DNA of 64,000 nt from Bacteroidales bacterium. GTDB taxonomy: Bacteria > Bacteroidota > Bacteroidia > Bacteroidales > UBA932. Position 1 is the first letter of the stretch, and every line of letters starts with the position of its first letter. The position numbers were made by a program, and so were the translations under genes. The stretch spans positions 62,001 through 126,000 of the forward strand of contig JAFZBF010000041.1 in NCBI GenBank assembly GCA_017561885.1. Direction: 5' to 3'. The notes below the pieces were generated by a model, which saw only the letters and a list, made by a program, of their open reading frames with translations, searched no databases and was not told the origin of the DNA. Positions 27,083 to 35,788 of this stretch are shown piece by piece.

Positions 27083-27535
27083 ATGAGAGCACTGATTCAA
27101 AGGGTATCGCAGGCCAGCGTAACTGTCGACGGAAGCATTGTTTCAAGCATCGGTAACGGACTTCTTGTCCTGGTAGGAGTGAGAGCCGACGACGAAGGCA
27201 GCGACATCGACTGGCTGGTGCGCAAGATCGTGAACCTCCGCATCTTCGACGACGAAGAAGGAGTGATGAACCGCTCGGTGCTGGAAGTCGGCGGAGAAAT
27301 CCTTTCCGTCAGCCAGTTCACCCTTATGGCAAGTTGCAAGAAAGGCAACCGTCCCTCCTACATCCACGCCGCCCCCGGCGAGATATCCGAACCGATGTAC
27401 AGCAAGTTCTGCGTTGCGCTGTCGCAGGCTCTCGGCAAGCCGGTCGGCCGCGGAATCTTCGGTGCGGACATGAAGGTCAACCTGCTCAACGACGGCCCGG
27501 TGACAATATGGCTTGACAGCAAGAATCCCGAATAA
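27083..27535 (+). CDS. dtd: D-aminoacyl-tRNA deacylase
   Basis: 150 residues. The start [16 protein letters not shown] and the motifs [17 protein letters not shown] (the S-Q-F-T nucleophile region) and the late [10 protein letters not shown] (the Gly-cisPro-like N-G-P-V-T motif) define the DTD family. It hydrolyses D-amino acids from mischarged tRNAs in the cytoplasm. The ATG at 27083 is chosen over an in-frame TTG at 27056 that lies in the -7 box. It is followed after 17 bp by a small cupin gene on the same strand. Confidence 0.95.
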   Translation: MRALIQRVSQASVTVDGSIVSSIGNGLLVLVGVRADDEGSDIDWLVRKIVNLRIFDDEEGVMNRSVLEVGGEILSVSQFTLMASCKKGNRPSYIHAAPGEISEPMYSKFCVALSQALGKPVGRGIFGADMKVNLLNDGPVTIWLDSKNPE

Positions 27536-27552
27536 TATTATTTCAGATAACT

Positions 27553-27903
27553 ATGGTAATCGATTTCAACAGCATAGAGACCACTGCCAACCCCCACTTC
27601 AAGGGCGGAGAAGGCGAAGTGCTTATCCAGACTGCAGTCGCCGACGGAAAGGTGAAACTTATGCGCATCACCATCCCGGTCGGAGCCAGCATCGGCCTCC
27701 ATCCCCACTACGGCAACAGCGAAGAAATCCTTGTCCTGCAAGGCAAGGGTCACTTTATGACTGACGGCATAAGGGAAGACATCTGCGCCGGACAGGCACA
27801 CTATTGCGAAGAAGGTGAAACCCACGGTTTCGTCAACGACGGCGACGTGCCGGTAGTTTTTTTTGCTGTGGTTCCGGACCGTTCTCAGGCCCCGTCCAAA
27901 TAG
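27553..27903 (+). CDS. small cupin-domain protein
   Basis: 116 residues, one cupin_2 beta-barrel. Metal-binding-type residues are present in the first motif (GASIGLHPHYGNSEEILVLQG: two His and a Glu) and the second motif (GQAHYCEEGETHGFVND). It has no second domain. Small cupins may act as isomerases, dioxygenases or ligand sensors; nothing here chooses between them. It probably shares a transcript with dtd (17 bp gap) and converges on trmO with only 2 bp between stop codons. Confidence 0.85.
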   Translation: MVIDFNSIETTANPHFKGGEGEVLIQTAVADGKVKLMRITIPVGASIGLHPHYGNSEEILVLQGKGHFMTDGIREDICAGQAHYCEEGETHGFVNDGDVPVVFFAVVPDRSQAPSK

Positions 27904-27905
27904 GA

Positions 27906-28580
27906 TCATTCCGAGCCGGAAGGCTTCAGTTCAGTCAGATATACGACACCATCCGATACTTTGAATCGTACGTTACGGCCTCCGAAAGTGAGGCCGTATT
28001 CGCGTTCCGGGTCGTCAATGTACTGCGGCCTGGGATCGCAGGCGAGCAGCTGTTTCAGGGCGTTCAGATCATCGGCTGACAAGCGTCCTGCAAGTTCCTG
28101 CGGCACGATGACCTCCAGAGGGGTCCATTCATTGCCGTCGACGAAGCCGCCGCGGGCATCGGGATGGCTGTCCGTATAAGCCACATATGGCTTTATGTCA
28201 TAGATGGGAGTGCCGTCTGCCAGATCTGCGCCCAGCACGTGGATGACGCACTTGTCAGCATCGACCGACTCTATCTTCACGCTCGAAAGGCCTATGGGGT
28301 TCGGACGGAAGGGCGAACGGCTTGCGAACACCCCTACCCTCGTATTACCTCCCAGTCGCGGAGGTCGCACCGTAAGGTTTTCCGAAGGACCGTTAAGAGA
28401 GAATTCCCACACCAGCCACACATAATCGAAGCCCTCCAGCCCCCTCAGCGCATCCGGGCTGTCATATGGAGACACTAAACGCACCTCGCCCCTGAGATCA
28501 GGAGCGATTCCGCTCTGTCTCGGAACACCGAATTTGCCGGTGACGGGAGATTTGAAAAAAGCGATCGGCCGGATTTCCAT
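27906..28580 (-). CDS. trmO: tRNA (m6t6A37) methyltransferase TrmO/TsaA family
   Basis: 224 residues from the ATG at 28580 (MEIRPIAFFKSPV). The frame continues upstream but would run into the 3' end of the TonB receptor gene, so this start fits the gap. Signatures of the TsaA beta-barrel are GLEGFDYVWLVWEF, RPPRLGG, GVFASRSPFRPNPIGLS and IYDIKPYVAYTDS. Known members add the N6-methyl group to t6A37 in tRNA-Thr using SAM. Cytoplasmic. Length is usual for the family. Confidence 0.93.
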   Translation of the reverse strand: MEIRPIAFFKSPVTGKFGVPRQSGIAPDLRGEVRLVSPYDSPDALRGLEGFDYVWLVWEFSLNGPSENLTVRPPRLGGNTRVGVFASRSPFRPNPIGLSSVKIESVDADKCVIHVLGADLADGTPIYDIKPYVAYTDSHPDARGGFVDGNEWTPLEVIVPQELAGRLSADDLNALKQLLACDPRPQYIDDPEREYGLTFGGRNVRFKVSDGVVYLTELKPSGSE

Positions 28581-28629
28581 CTGAAAAGGGATTCTCCGGC
28601 CGAAGTTAGCTATTTCTAAAGAGATTCTT

Positions 28630-30507
28630 CTACAGCGAGAGTGACAATCCAGCCATAAAGTTGATGCCCGGCATAGGATATCCGGCATTGATCTGATACT
28701 CCTGGTTGAGAAGGTTGTCGCCGCGTGCCCAGATTCCTAGCCAGTCTGTCAGTTGGTAGCTTGCATTCAGGCTCAGCAGGAAGAAACTCTCTTTCTGGGG
28801 GTTGGCGCCCACTGCAGTATAGAGGTTACCCACTTCCCTGCCGCCGGCAGAAACCTGGAGACGGCTGTTGTGATACTGCAGTCCGCAATATGCCGTAATT
28901 TCAGGAGCGGCCACCACGGGGTTCTCCATATGAAGCCAGCTGCCGTTGGTAACCAGGTTCCAGTTGTTGCTGATGCGCCAGTGAAGGTCGAGCTCTGCGC
29001 CGTAGTTCTCCACAGGGCCGGTATTGACGTTGAGGGGTTTGCCATCCACCATCTGGGTCTGTATCATATTGTCTCCCTTGAGGTAGAATACATTCAAGCC
29101 ATAGGTGACATTCTCTCCTGCAGGCGCCTTCCAGGCCAGCTCGTAGTTCATTATGCGCTCGGGCTCCAGGTCAGCGTTGGCCGGACGGAAGAGGAACATC
29201 TCGCGGATGGTAGGCCTGCGGAAGCCCTTGCTCACCATAGCCTTCAATTCGCCCTTTCCGAGCCTGAATGCCAGACCTCCCTGCGGCACGAGTTCCATGC
29301 CAGACTGAGAGTGGTTATCAACCCTGAGACCGAAGTCTGCAGTCAGCCAGCTGGCCACATCCTGGCGGAAGTCGATGTATCCGGCAACTTCTGTTTCAGT
29401 CTTGTCCACCATAGGGTCAAGATCCTTGCCGGAAGCTATCTCCTGGTTCCATGCCTTACCGTAGATGCTCTGCAGGTCGAAACCCAGAGTGGTGGTGTTA
29501 CCCGCAAAAAGGCCGAAACTCTGCCAGGCGGACAGGCCGGCAAGTGCATCGTTTGAGCGGAACCAGGTTGTCTGGGGAGCCGCCCCCTCGGCGTGTCCGT
29601 CATTGATCTTGTGGTCGCCGAAGTTGTAGTAGAGGCTCAGCGCACCGTCAGTCCTGTCGTAGTGGTTCTCCACGGCAACCGATGCTACGCCGCGGGTGAT
29701 CCACTGGTCGGCGTCGAACAGCGGGGCGCTGGTCGCGCCGGGATATGAGGCGTTGAAATGGGTGATGTCCACATCTCCATAGGCGCTCCAGTTGTCTGAA
29801 AACTCGTAGCCTACCTTGGCATAGCCGCCGTACTGCTCGAAGCCCATACGAGGACGGTGGTTGTCGCTGCGAGCATACTGTCCCGATACGACTCCGCTTG
29901 TGCGGCCCTTGCGCACGCGGTTGCTCAGCACGCCCTGGAAGGTACCATAGCTGCCTGCGCCGAGGTTAAGGTCGGTGTGGACGCCTTCTTCCAGAGACTT
30001 TCTGGTGATGATGTTTACCACTCCGCCCATCGCGTTGCTTCCGTAGAGTACGGAGGCCGGGCCTCTAAGCACTTCCACGCGTTCCGTCATGAGCGTCTGG
30101 TATGAATCTGATATGGGGTGGCCGAAGATTCCCTGGTACTGCGGATGTCCGTCAATCAGCACCATCATCTGGCCGGAACCGCCTGAAAGGCCGCGGACGC
30201 TGATGCCACCTGCAGCTCCCGTACTGACGCCGTAGCCCAGCATAGCCCTTGAGGTGACGAAAATGCCAGGAACCAGCTCATCGAGAGTGGGAAGCACGTT
30301 GAGGCGCTGGGTAGATGCAAGTTCATTATGGTTTACGACGCTGATGGTCTGCGGCAGGAAGCCTGAAAGGGTTTTTGCCCTTGTGCCGGTGACTACCGCC
30401 TCGTCGAGATAATTGGTTGTGGTATCCTGAACCGCCGATGCTGCATTGGCGGTGAAAACACACACAAACAGGCCGGCCATAGCGGCTGACAATGTCAGAA
30501 GTTTCAT
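28630..30507 (-). CDS. TonB-dependent outer-membrane receptor (BtuB/CirA-like)
   Basis: 625 residues from the ATG at 30507, with signal peptide (cleavage near TANAAS). A TonB-box-like DEAVVTGTRAK leads into the plug domain (LDELVPGIFVTSRAM, ISVRGLSGGSGQMMVLIDG, VEVLRGPASVLYGSNAMGGV). The rest is a 22-strand-type barrel ending in PGINFMAGLSLSL. It lacks the N-terminal carboxypeptidase-like extension and the SusD partner of glycan receptors, and its size fits cobalamin, haem, siderophore or metal importers. The substrate is not readable. It is divergent from an AraC-family regulator with interlocking promoters, so that regulator probably controls it. Confidence 0.9.
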   Translation of the reverse strand: MKLLTLSAAMAGLFVCVFTANAASAVQDTTTNYLDEAVVTGTRAKTLSGFLPQTISVVNHNELASTQRLNVLPTLDELVPGIFVTSRAMLGYGVSTGAAGGISVRGLSGGSGQMMVLIDGHPQYQGIFGHPISDSYQTLMTERVEVLRGPASVLYGSNAMGGVVNIITRKSLEEGVHTDLNLGAGSYGTFQGVLSNRVRKGRTSGVVSGQYARSDNHRPRMGFEQYGGYAKVGYEFSDNWSAYGDVDITHFNASYPGATSAPLFDADQWITRGVASVAVENHYDRTDGALSLYYNFGDHKINDGHAEGAAPQTTWFRSNDALAGLSAWQSFGLFAGNTTTLGFDLQSIYGKAWNQEIASGKDLDPMVDKTETEVAGYIDFRQDVASWLTADFGLRVDNHSQSGMELVPQGGLAFRLGKGELKAMVSKGFRRPTIREMFLFRPANADLEPERIMNYELAWKAPAGENVTYGLNVFYLKGDNMIQTQMVDGKPLNVNTGPVENYGAELDLHWRISNNWNLVTNGSWLHMENPVVAAPEITAYCGLQYHNSRLQVSAGGREVGNLYTAVGANPQKESFFLLSLNASYQLTDWLGIWARGDNLLNQEYQINAGYPMPGINFMAGLSLSL

Positions 30508-30513
30508 GTTTAT

Positions 30514-30580
30514 TTTCACTTTTTGTAACTTTGAGCGCAAAGATACACATGCGCAGCCCGCAATCTGTTTCACTTTTTGT
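30514..30580. promoter_or_regulatory. divergent promoter region with 13-bp direct repeats (TonB receptor / AraC regulator)
   Basis: Plus strand TAACTTTG (30526-30533) fits a -7 box for the regulator. Minus strand TATCTTTG (30545-30538) fits a -7 box for the receptor, with its start site about 23 nt before the ATG at 30507. The 13-mer TTTCACTTTTTGT occurs at 30514-30526 and again at 30568-30580, in the same orientation and 54 bp apart, flanking both boxes. It is a candidate operator pair for the AraC protein. Confidence 0.6.
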
Positions 30581-30587
30581 CCATTTT

Positions 30588-31433
30588 ATGTCACATATTT
30601 CACATCAGGGTGCACAAGTTTTCCTATGTCCTCAGGATTACATCTCACCTGCCGGATTCTATGGCAGCCATCACATCCATTTCATCTGTTTCACAGGCGA
30701 AGGATCCTTCAAATGCAATGGCGTCAGACATTCCTTTGCAAAGGATGACCTGGTAATATTGCAAGGAGACTCCGGCTGCACGGAACTGTTTTTCTCGGAG
30801 GATTTCAGCGGCAAGGCTCTCGCCGTGCCCAGAGGCTTCCTGCACAATGCCCATAATGGGAACGTCTGGACTACAAGCGGCTTCCTGCAGACAAAGGCCC
30901 ATCCCGTAACCCGTCTGGAGCACGGGGAAAGGGAACTGCTGCTGGCGGACTTTGCCGCAATCGCGCAGCGTCTGTCCCGAACCGGAGATTTCGGCCGCCA
31001 GAGCCTCTACCACAGTTTCCAGGTCCTGATGTACGACATCTGGGACATCTACGACCACAAGGCTGTTTCAAGCCGCCTGTCGGGCAACGACGATGCCGCC
31101 TTCGTTTTCATGAGGTTCCAGGAGCTGCTTAAAGCGCATTGTGACAGCGAAAGGACTGTAGCGTGGTATGCTGACAAGTTGAACATCACTCCGCGCAAGT
31201 TGAGCCGTGTGTGTCTCGATGCGAGCGGCTCCGGGGCCAGCGAGTGGATCGGTCAGCACACTGCGTTGAGAGTCAAGGAACTGCTCGAATCCACCGACCT
31301 GCCTTTCGAAGAGATCAGCGACAGGATGAACTTTTCTAGCAGTTCATATTTCACACGCTATGTGACAAAAGTCTTTGGATCCACGCCGTCGGAGTACCGC
31401 CGCAAGATGAGGGCAAAATCCCGGCAATCCTGA
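30588..31433 (+). CDS. AraC-family transcriptional regulator
   Basis: 281 residues from the ATG at 30588. Earlier in-frame starts at 30492 and 30549 lie upstream of or just at the predicted transcription start, so they are disfavoured. The N-terminal half is a cupin-like sensor region (HFICFTGEGSFKCNGVRHSF, then KDDLVILQGDSGC). The C-terminal 100 residues contain two helix-turn-helix motifs (VAWYADKLNITPRKLSRVCL and FEEISDRMNFSSSSYFTRYV) ending with the usual FGSTPSEYRRK. It binds DNA in the cytoplasm. The divergent TonB receptor gene is the obvious target (inference). Confidence 0.9.
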   Translation: MSHISHQGAQVFLCPQDYISPAGFYGSHHIHFICFTGEGSFKCNGVRHSFAKDDLVILQGDSGCTELFFSEDFSGKALAVPRGFLHNAHNGNVWTTSGFLQTKAHPVTRLEHGERELLLADFAAIAQRLSRTGDFGRQSLYHSFQVLMYDIWDIYDHKAVSSRLSGNDDAAFVFMRFQELLKAHCDSERTVAWYADKLNITPRKLSRVCLDASGSGASEWIGQHTALRVKELLESTDLPFEEISDRMNFSSSSYFTRYVTKVFGSTPSEYRRKMRAKSRQS

Positions 31434-31491
31434 ACCATATCGGCATTTTGTGCTATATTTGCGCCGTTTTTGAAATTAATACACACACAAT

Positions 31492-32154
31492 ATGAAAAAG
31501 ATTATTCTTGTCGCAGCATTCGCTGTCATTTCTGTCTTCGGAGCTTTTGCTCAGGAGAATGCATCAGTCTATTTTGACCCCGTACATAATATGAGGTTCG
31601 GTTATGCCGGTGTCCTCAATTCATCGGACAACAACCTTATGGGCGGTTTCGAATTCGGCCTCAATCTCTTCGAATTCGGAGTAAGGCCTTATAGCACAGG
31701 AGCAATCAGCCTTGGCGCAGACTTCATTGTTGATGAGTTCAACGCAGCAGAAGGCAACTACTTTTTATCAGAAGCGCACAAGACCGCCATCGTTTCTCCC
31801 CTGCTGTCTTTCAAGGACATCAGAGGTTCGCGCGCAGGAGTGCTGGCGTTCGCTTTCCCCCTCAATTTCACCCAGACAATCGGCGACAAACTGGCCCTCA
31901 CATTAGGCGCATCAGCAAAGGTCAATCTCAATGCCGAGACCACCACTGACTATATCTCTGTATTTGACGACCGTTGCTCCCAGTCAGTAGCCGGTATCCA
32001 TACCAACCGTCTGACTTATGACATCCACTTGGCTGTAACTTATGACGACTTCGGAATCTATGCCAGCTACAGTCCTATGAAAGTGTTCGAGAACGGATAT
32101 GGTCCCGACTTCAACTTCTTCTCTGTCGGAGCTATCTTCAGAATCGATGAATAA
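31492..32154 (+). CDS. putative outer-membrane beta-barrel protein, paralogue A
   Basis: 220 residues with signal peptide (VFGAFAQ). The mature protein is rich in alternating beta segments (GGFEFGLNLFEFGVRPYS, LALTLGASAKVNL, FGIYASYSPMKVF) and ends FSVGAIFRIDE, consistent with a small outer-membrane or periplasmic barrel. I do not recognise a named family. A TATATTTG box at 31454-31461 lies about 30 nt upstream of the ATG. The next gene is a clear paralogue, 16 bp downstream. Confidence 0.75.
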   Translation: MKKIILVAAFAVISVFGAFAQENASVYFDPVHNMRFGYAGVLNSSDNNLMGGFEFGLNLFEFGVRPYSTGAISLGADFIVDEFNAAEGNYFLSEAHKTAIVSPLLSFKDIRGSRAGVLAFAFPLNFTQTIGDKLALTLGASAKVNLNAETTTDYISVFDDRCSQSVAGIHTNRLTYDIHLAVTYDDFGIYASYSPMKVFENGYGPDFNFFSVGAIFRIDE

Positions 32155-32170
32155 ATAATTCCATCATCAT

Positions 32171-32815
32171 ATGAAAAAAATACTTTTCTCCATAGCTATC
32201 GCTATGTTCTCTGTATTCGGAGCTTCAGCCCAAAGGTCTGACCTTATAACATCAGAAATTGGATCTAACTTGAGAGTCGGATATGTCGGTTCCGCAGACA
32301 ACTCAAATATCGCCGGTGGTTTTGACTTGGGAATCAATATCATCGAAATCGGTGTCAATCCCTACAGTGGCAGTGCCCTCACCCTCGGTGCAGACTTCCT
32401 CCTGGACACCTACCATCCCACCAGCGGCAAATATTTCCTGTCAGCAAGCCATAGTACCGCCATCGTTCCTTCGATTTTCTCCAAAATCAAATATTCGACT
32501 GCCACAGTTCTTGGATTAGGAATTCCGCTGGACTTCACCCAAAGGCTGAGCGACAAGCTGTCCGTCTCAGTCGGAGCTTCAGCCAGAATCAATATGAACG
32601 CATCGACACGTCTTGTTTACACCAATTCTGACAACAAGTGGAATACAGAACGTGTATCAGGAATCTACACTAACCGCGTCACTTACGACTTGCACTTATC
32701 TGTCGACGTAGATGGTTTCGGAATCTATGCAAGCTACCGCCCGATGAATGTATTTGAAGATGGCCATGGACCCTCTTTCAACACCTTCGCAGTAGGGCTG
32801 ATCTTCAAGCACTGA
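32171..32815 (+). CDS. putative outer-membrane beta-barrel protein, paralogue B
   Basis: 214 residues with signal peptide (VFGASAQ). It aligns along its whole length with the preceding protein: GGFDLGINIIEIGVNPYS, LGADFLLDTYHPTSGKYFLS, SVGASARINMNAST, FGIYASYRPMNVFEDGHGP and a final FAVGLIFKH. The two genes are therefore a tandem duplication that has diverged. Function unknown. A terminator follows 19 bp after the stop, closing the two-gene unit. Confidence 0.75.
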   Translation: MKKILFSIAIAMFSVFGASAQRSDLITSEIGSNLRVGYVGSADNSNIAGGFDLGINIIEIGVNPYSGSALTLGADFLLDTYHPTSGKYFLSASHSTAIVPSIFSKIKYSTATVLGLGIPLDFTQRLSDKLSVSVGASARINMNASTRLVYTNSDNKWNTERVSGIYTNRVTYDLHLSVDVDGFGIYASYRPMNVFEDGHGPSFNTFAVGLIFKH

Positions 32816-32834
32816 TATTTCCACATATAGTCAT

Positions 32835-32868
32835 AAAGCCGCAAAGCGTTTGCCTTGCGGCTTTTTTT
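32835..32868 (+). terminator. Rho-independent terminator
   Basis: Stem AAAGCCGCAA, loop of about 10 nt, stem TTGCGGCTTT with a seven-T run. The downstream TATCTTGC segment (about 32870-32877) may be the NUDIX promoter box. Confidence 0.88.
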
Positions 32869-32900
32869 GTATCTTGCGGAGAATTTCAAAAGACAAGCTG

Positions 32901-33470
32901 ATGATGGATTTTGACATTTCCCAAGAAGGCCGGTACAAGGTGATTTCGAGCGAGTATCTGCTTAGGCTCGGACATTGGATGACTGTTCGCCGTGACTGCG
33001 TGGAGTTGCCCGACGGACGGAGGAATCCGAACTATTATGTAATGGAGTATCCTGACTGGATAAATGTGATTGCCATAACTAAAGACGGACGCTTCCTGAT
33101 GGAGAAACAGTACCGCCACGGTCTCGGCATATCTGAATATGAGCTGTGTGCCGGCGTGATCGAGGAGGGGGAAGAGCCTCTCGATGCTGCGAAGAGGGAA
33201 CTGATGGAAGAGACCGGGTATGCCGGAGGTGAATGGAAGGAGATAATGACGCTCTGTGCCAATCCGTCTTCCCAGAACAATCTGAGCCACTGCTTCCTTG
33301 CCGTCGGAGTGGAGAAGGTCGGCGACCAGCATCTCGACCCTACCGAAGCCATAGAGCCTGTGCTGATGACGGTTGACGAGGTGCGCGAGCTACTCAGGGG
33401 CGGCTATTGCAAGCAGGCTTTGATGACTGCTCCTCTGTGGAGATTTTTTGCAGAAAACCATTTGATATAA
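32901..33470 (+). CDS. NUDIX hydrolase (ADP-ribose pyrophosphatase type)
   Basis: 189 residues from the ATG at 32901 (MMDFDISQEG). A complete Nudix box is present: GVIEEGEEPLDAAKREL then MEETGYAG, matching G-x5-E-x7-R-E-U-x-E-E-x-G-U. The N-terminal region with VMEYPDWINVIAITKDG resembles ADP-ribose or nucleotide-sugar pyrophosphatases. There is no winged-helix domain, so it is not an AraR/NrtR-type regulator. It is the first gene of a four-gene plus-strand operon; the nitroreductase starts 1 bp after its stop. Confidence 0.9.
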   Translation: MMDFDISQEGRYKVISSEYLLRLGHWMTVRRDCVELPDGRRNPNYYVMEYPDWINVIAITKDGRFLMEKQYRHGLGISEYELCAGVIEEGEEPLDAAKRELMEETGYAGGEWKEIMTLCANPSSQNNLSHCFLAVGVEKVGDQHLDPTEAIEPVLMTVDEVRELLRGGYCKQALMTAPLWRFFAENHLI

Positions 33471-33471
33471 T

Positions 33472-33996
33472 ATGGACAACGAAGTATTGAAAGCCATCCG
33501 CGAGAGGCGCAGCATAAGACGCTACCTGCCCCAGCAGATCAAGGAAGAAGAGCTGAAGGCGGTCCTGGAAGCCGGTACCTGGGCTCCGACCGGCAAGGGC
33601 ACCCAGGATCCTGTGATCATCGCAGTGCAGGACCCGGAGATTTGTGCAGTCCTGAGAAGGCTGAACGCAGAGGTATGGGGCAAGGTGAATATGGACCCTT
33701 ACTACGGCGCCCCGACAATTATCCTGGTCTTTTCGAAGGCCGACAACCAGAATTGCGTGAAGGACGGATCCCTTGTAATAGGCAACATTCTCCTGGCTGC
33801 CCACAGCATAGGCCTCGGCGCCTGCTGGATCAACCGCTGCAAGGAAATGTTCGAAACGGAAGAAGGCCGGCAGCTCGGACAGCGTATCGGCGTTCCCGAT
33901 GGTTATGAAGGTGTGGGCAGCGTTTCGCTCGGCTATATAGAGCATGCTGCTCCGGCTCCACGTCCCCGCAAAGTTGACTACTACAAGATTGTATAA
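33472..33996 (+). CDS. nitroreductase family protein (FMN-dependent)
   Basis: 174 residues. The N-terminal IRERRSIRRYLPQQIKEEEL and LEAGTWAPTGKGTQDPVIIA are the classic FMN phosphate- and ring-binding segments, and GSLVIGNILLAAHSIGLGACWI is the central family motif. It is a cytoplasmic NAD(P)H oxidoreductase; the real substrate is not known. It is short for the family. Its TAA stop overlaps the ATG of the following HAD gene (TAATG), pointing to translational coupling. Confidence 0.9.
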   Translation: MDNEVLKAIRERRSIRRYLPQQIKEEELKAVLEAGTWAPTGKGTQDPVIIAVQDPEICAVLRRLNAEVWGKVNMDPYYGAPTIILVFSKADNQNCVKDGSLVIGNILLAAHSIGLGACWINRCKEMFETEEGRQLGQRIGVPDGYEGVGSVSLGYIEHAAPAPRPRKVDYYKIV

Positions 33997-34640
33997 TGAC
34001 ATCCCTCGCAATCTTCGACTTTGACGGGACCCTCGGCGACACCACGGGCATCATCCTGACTACTATGGCCGCGACCTTCAAGGCTATGGGCCAGCCGCAG
34101 CTCAGCGATGCTCAGTACCGGAGCGTAATCGGCCTTCCGCTCGAGAAATGTTTCAGCGCCCTTCTGCCCCTTGACGAGGAAGGCGAAGCCGCCTATGCTG
34201 CAGCTTACCGCAGGATGTTCGACGAGCTGGACAAAAAAGGCGTGGTGACGCTTTATCCGGGAGTGCTCGAGACTCTGACGATGATGAAAGAACAGGGCGT
34301 CAGGCTCGCGATCGCAAGCAGCCGCCACCGCCACACTCTTGACCGCTATGTGTCCGAGCTTGGCCTTGCCCCGCTGATCGAGATGACAGTCGGCGCTGAC
34401 GACGTAACAAGGGCCAAGCCCGATCCCCAGCCCGTGAATATCATTCTTGAGGCCTTGGGAGTTCCGGCTTCGGAGGCCCTGATGGTAGGAGATGCGCCGT
34501 TTGACATATTGATGGGCAAGGCGGCCGGCTGCAGGACCGTGGCTGTGACATACGGCAACGGCACTGCTGATGATTTGAAGGCTGCAGGGGCTGATTTCCT
34601 TGCTGACAGTTTTAACGATATCATTCAGATTATAAGATGA
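33996..34640 (+). CDS. HAD-family phosphatase (phosphoglycolate phosphatase-like)
   Basis: 214 residues. Motif I is FDFDGTLGDT, motif II is IASSRHRHT, motif III Lys falls in TRAKPDPQP and motif IV is MVGDAPFDILMG. The helical cap between motifs I and II makes it a subclass I HAD of the Gph/YieH type. It would dephosphorylate a small metabolite in the cytoplasm. The start overlaps the nitroreductase stop by one base and the end overlaps the carboxypeptidase start (ATGA), so all are co-translated. Confidence 0.9.
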   Translation: MTSLAIFDFDGTLGDTTGIILTTMAATFKAMGQPQLSDAQYRSVIGLPLEKCFSALLPLDEEGEAAYAAAYRRMFDELDKKGVVTLYPGVLETLTMMKEQGVRLAIASSRHRHTLDRYVSELGLAPLIEMTVGADDVTRAKPDPQPVNIILEALGVPASEALMVGDAPFDILMGKAAGCRTVAVTYGNGTADDLKAAGADFLADSFNDIIQIIR

Positions 34641-35788
34641 ATAAACGAGTATCCTTTCTGTTGCTGATTCTTGCATTTACTGCCGGCAGTTCTCTGTGCG
34701 CCAGTGCAATGAGGCCGTTCAAGGCGCCAAAGGAAATACCTGTCCATGAAATAGAAGTCCCGCAGGCGGATACGGTTGAAGCGGTGCTGGCTGCTGTCGA
34801 TACTGTTGTCACGGCGATGGCCGATACAGATACTGTCCAGGCCGAGCAGGCTGAGGTATGGGTCAGACCGGACATACGTCCGGCACCGCTCCAGCGTGGC
34901 GACACAATAGGCATCTTCGCCATATCGAATTATGCGGACAGTGCGGCCCTCGCATATGGAATCTCTTTGTTCCAGGACTGGGGGCTCAACGTCAAGCTGG
35001 CTGACAATATATACAGAAGAGGCGGCAAAAGCCGATATGACGGCACTCTGGAAGAAAGGATAAACTCGATGCAGGCCCTGATGGACGACCCTCAAGTCAA
35101 GGCCCTCATTTCAGTTCGCGGCGGATACGGTGCAGCGCTGGTTATACCTCATCTGGATTATACTAAATTGCTGGAGCATCCGAAATGGGTTGTGGGATAC
35201 AGCGATGTGACGGCTCTGCATATCGTGCTGAACAATATGGGACTGGAGACCATCCACGGTCCGATGGCTACCCGTATAGAAGGGGACAATCTTTCGATAT
35301 CCTTCTTGCACGAAGCTCTTTTCGGAGACGTCAAGGGGCTTACGATACCCACCAATATCAACTGTCGCGAGGGTGAGGCCACCGGAAGGCTGGTCGGCGG
35401 CAACCTGTCTCTTATCTACAGCCTGCAGGGCACGCCTATGAACCTTGACATGAAGGATGCAATCCTTTTCATCGAAGATGTCGACGAAGACAGCTATGCG
35501 ATAGACCGTATGCTCCAGAACCTGCTCCTTTCAGGAAAGCTGGATGAAATAGCCGGAATAATCGTGGGGCAGTTCACGAATTTTGACGATGCGAAAGGCA
35601 TGGATCTGTCACTCCCGGCTCTCATCTATTCAAAGATCGGGGACAGACAGATTCCTGTGATGTATCAGATTGATGCAGGACACGAATGGAACGCCCATAA
35701 GAGCGCTCCTAACTATTCGCTGTACCTGGGTCGCCGAATCCACCTGAAGGTGGACCGGGACATAGCGTACTTCGAATATCTCGATTAG
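34637..35788 (+). CDS. LD-carboxypeptidase (peptidase family S66), secreted
   Basis: 383 residues. A signal peptide is followed by a Glu/Asp/Thr-rich stretch of about 60 residues (to about residue 80) before the S66 domain. The nucleophile Ser is in VVGYSDVTALH, the Glu of the triad in ILFIEDVDEDSY, and the His in DAGHEWNAHKS. LdcA-type enzymes trim the terminal D-Ala from tetrapeptides in murein recycling. The usual enzyme is cytoplasmic, whereas this one carries an export signal, so it may act on murein in the periplasm. It closes the NUDIX operon. Its stop codon overlaps the stop of the convergent gene. Confidence 0.88.
   Translation: MNKRVSFLLLILAFTAGSSLCASAMRPFKAPKEIPVHEIEVPQADTVEAVLAAVDTVVTAMADTDTVQAEQAEVWVRPDIRPAPLQRGDTIGIFAISNYADSAALAYGISLFQDWGLNVKLADNIYRRGGKSRYDGTLEERINSMQALMDDPQVKALISVRGGYGAALVIPHLDYTKLLEHPKWVVGYSDVTALHIVLNNMGLETIHGPMATRIEGDNLSISFLHEALFGDVKGLTIPTNINCREGEATGRLVGGNLSLIYSLQGTPMNLDMKDAILFIEDVDEDSYAIDRMLQNLLLSGKLDEIAGIIVGQFTNFDDAKGMDLSLPALIYSKIGDRQIPVMYQIDAGHEWNAHKSAPNYSLYLGRRIHLKVDRDIAYFEYLD

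Noticed and set aside
32901..33470. NUDIX protein as the AraR arabinose regulator of Bacteroides type
   Set aside because: It has an intact catalytic Nudix box and no winged-helix DNA-binding domain, and it is 24 kb from the ara genes in an unrelated operon.
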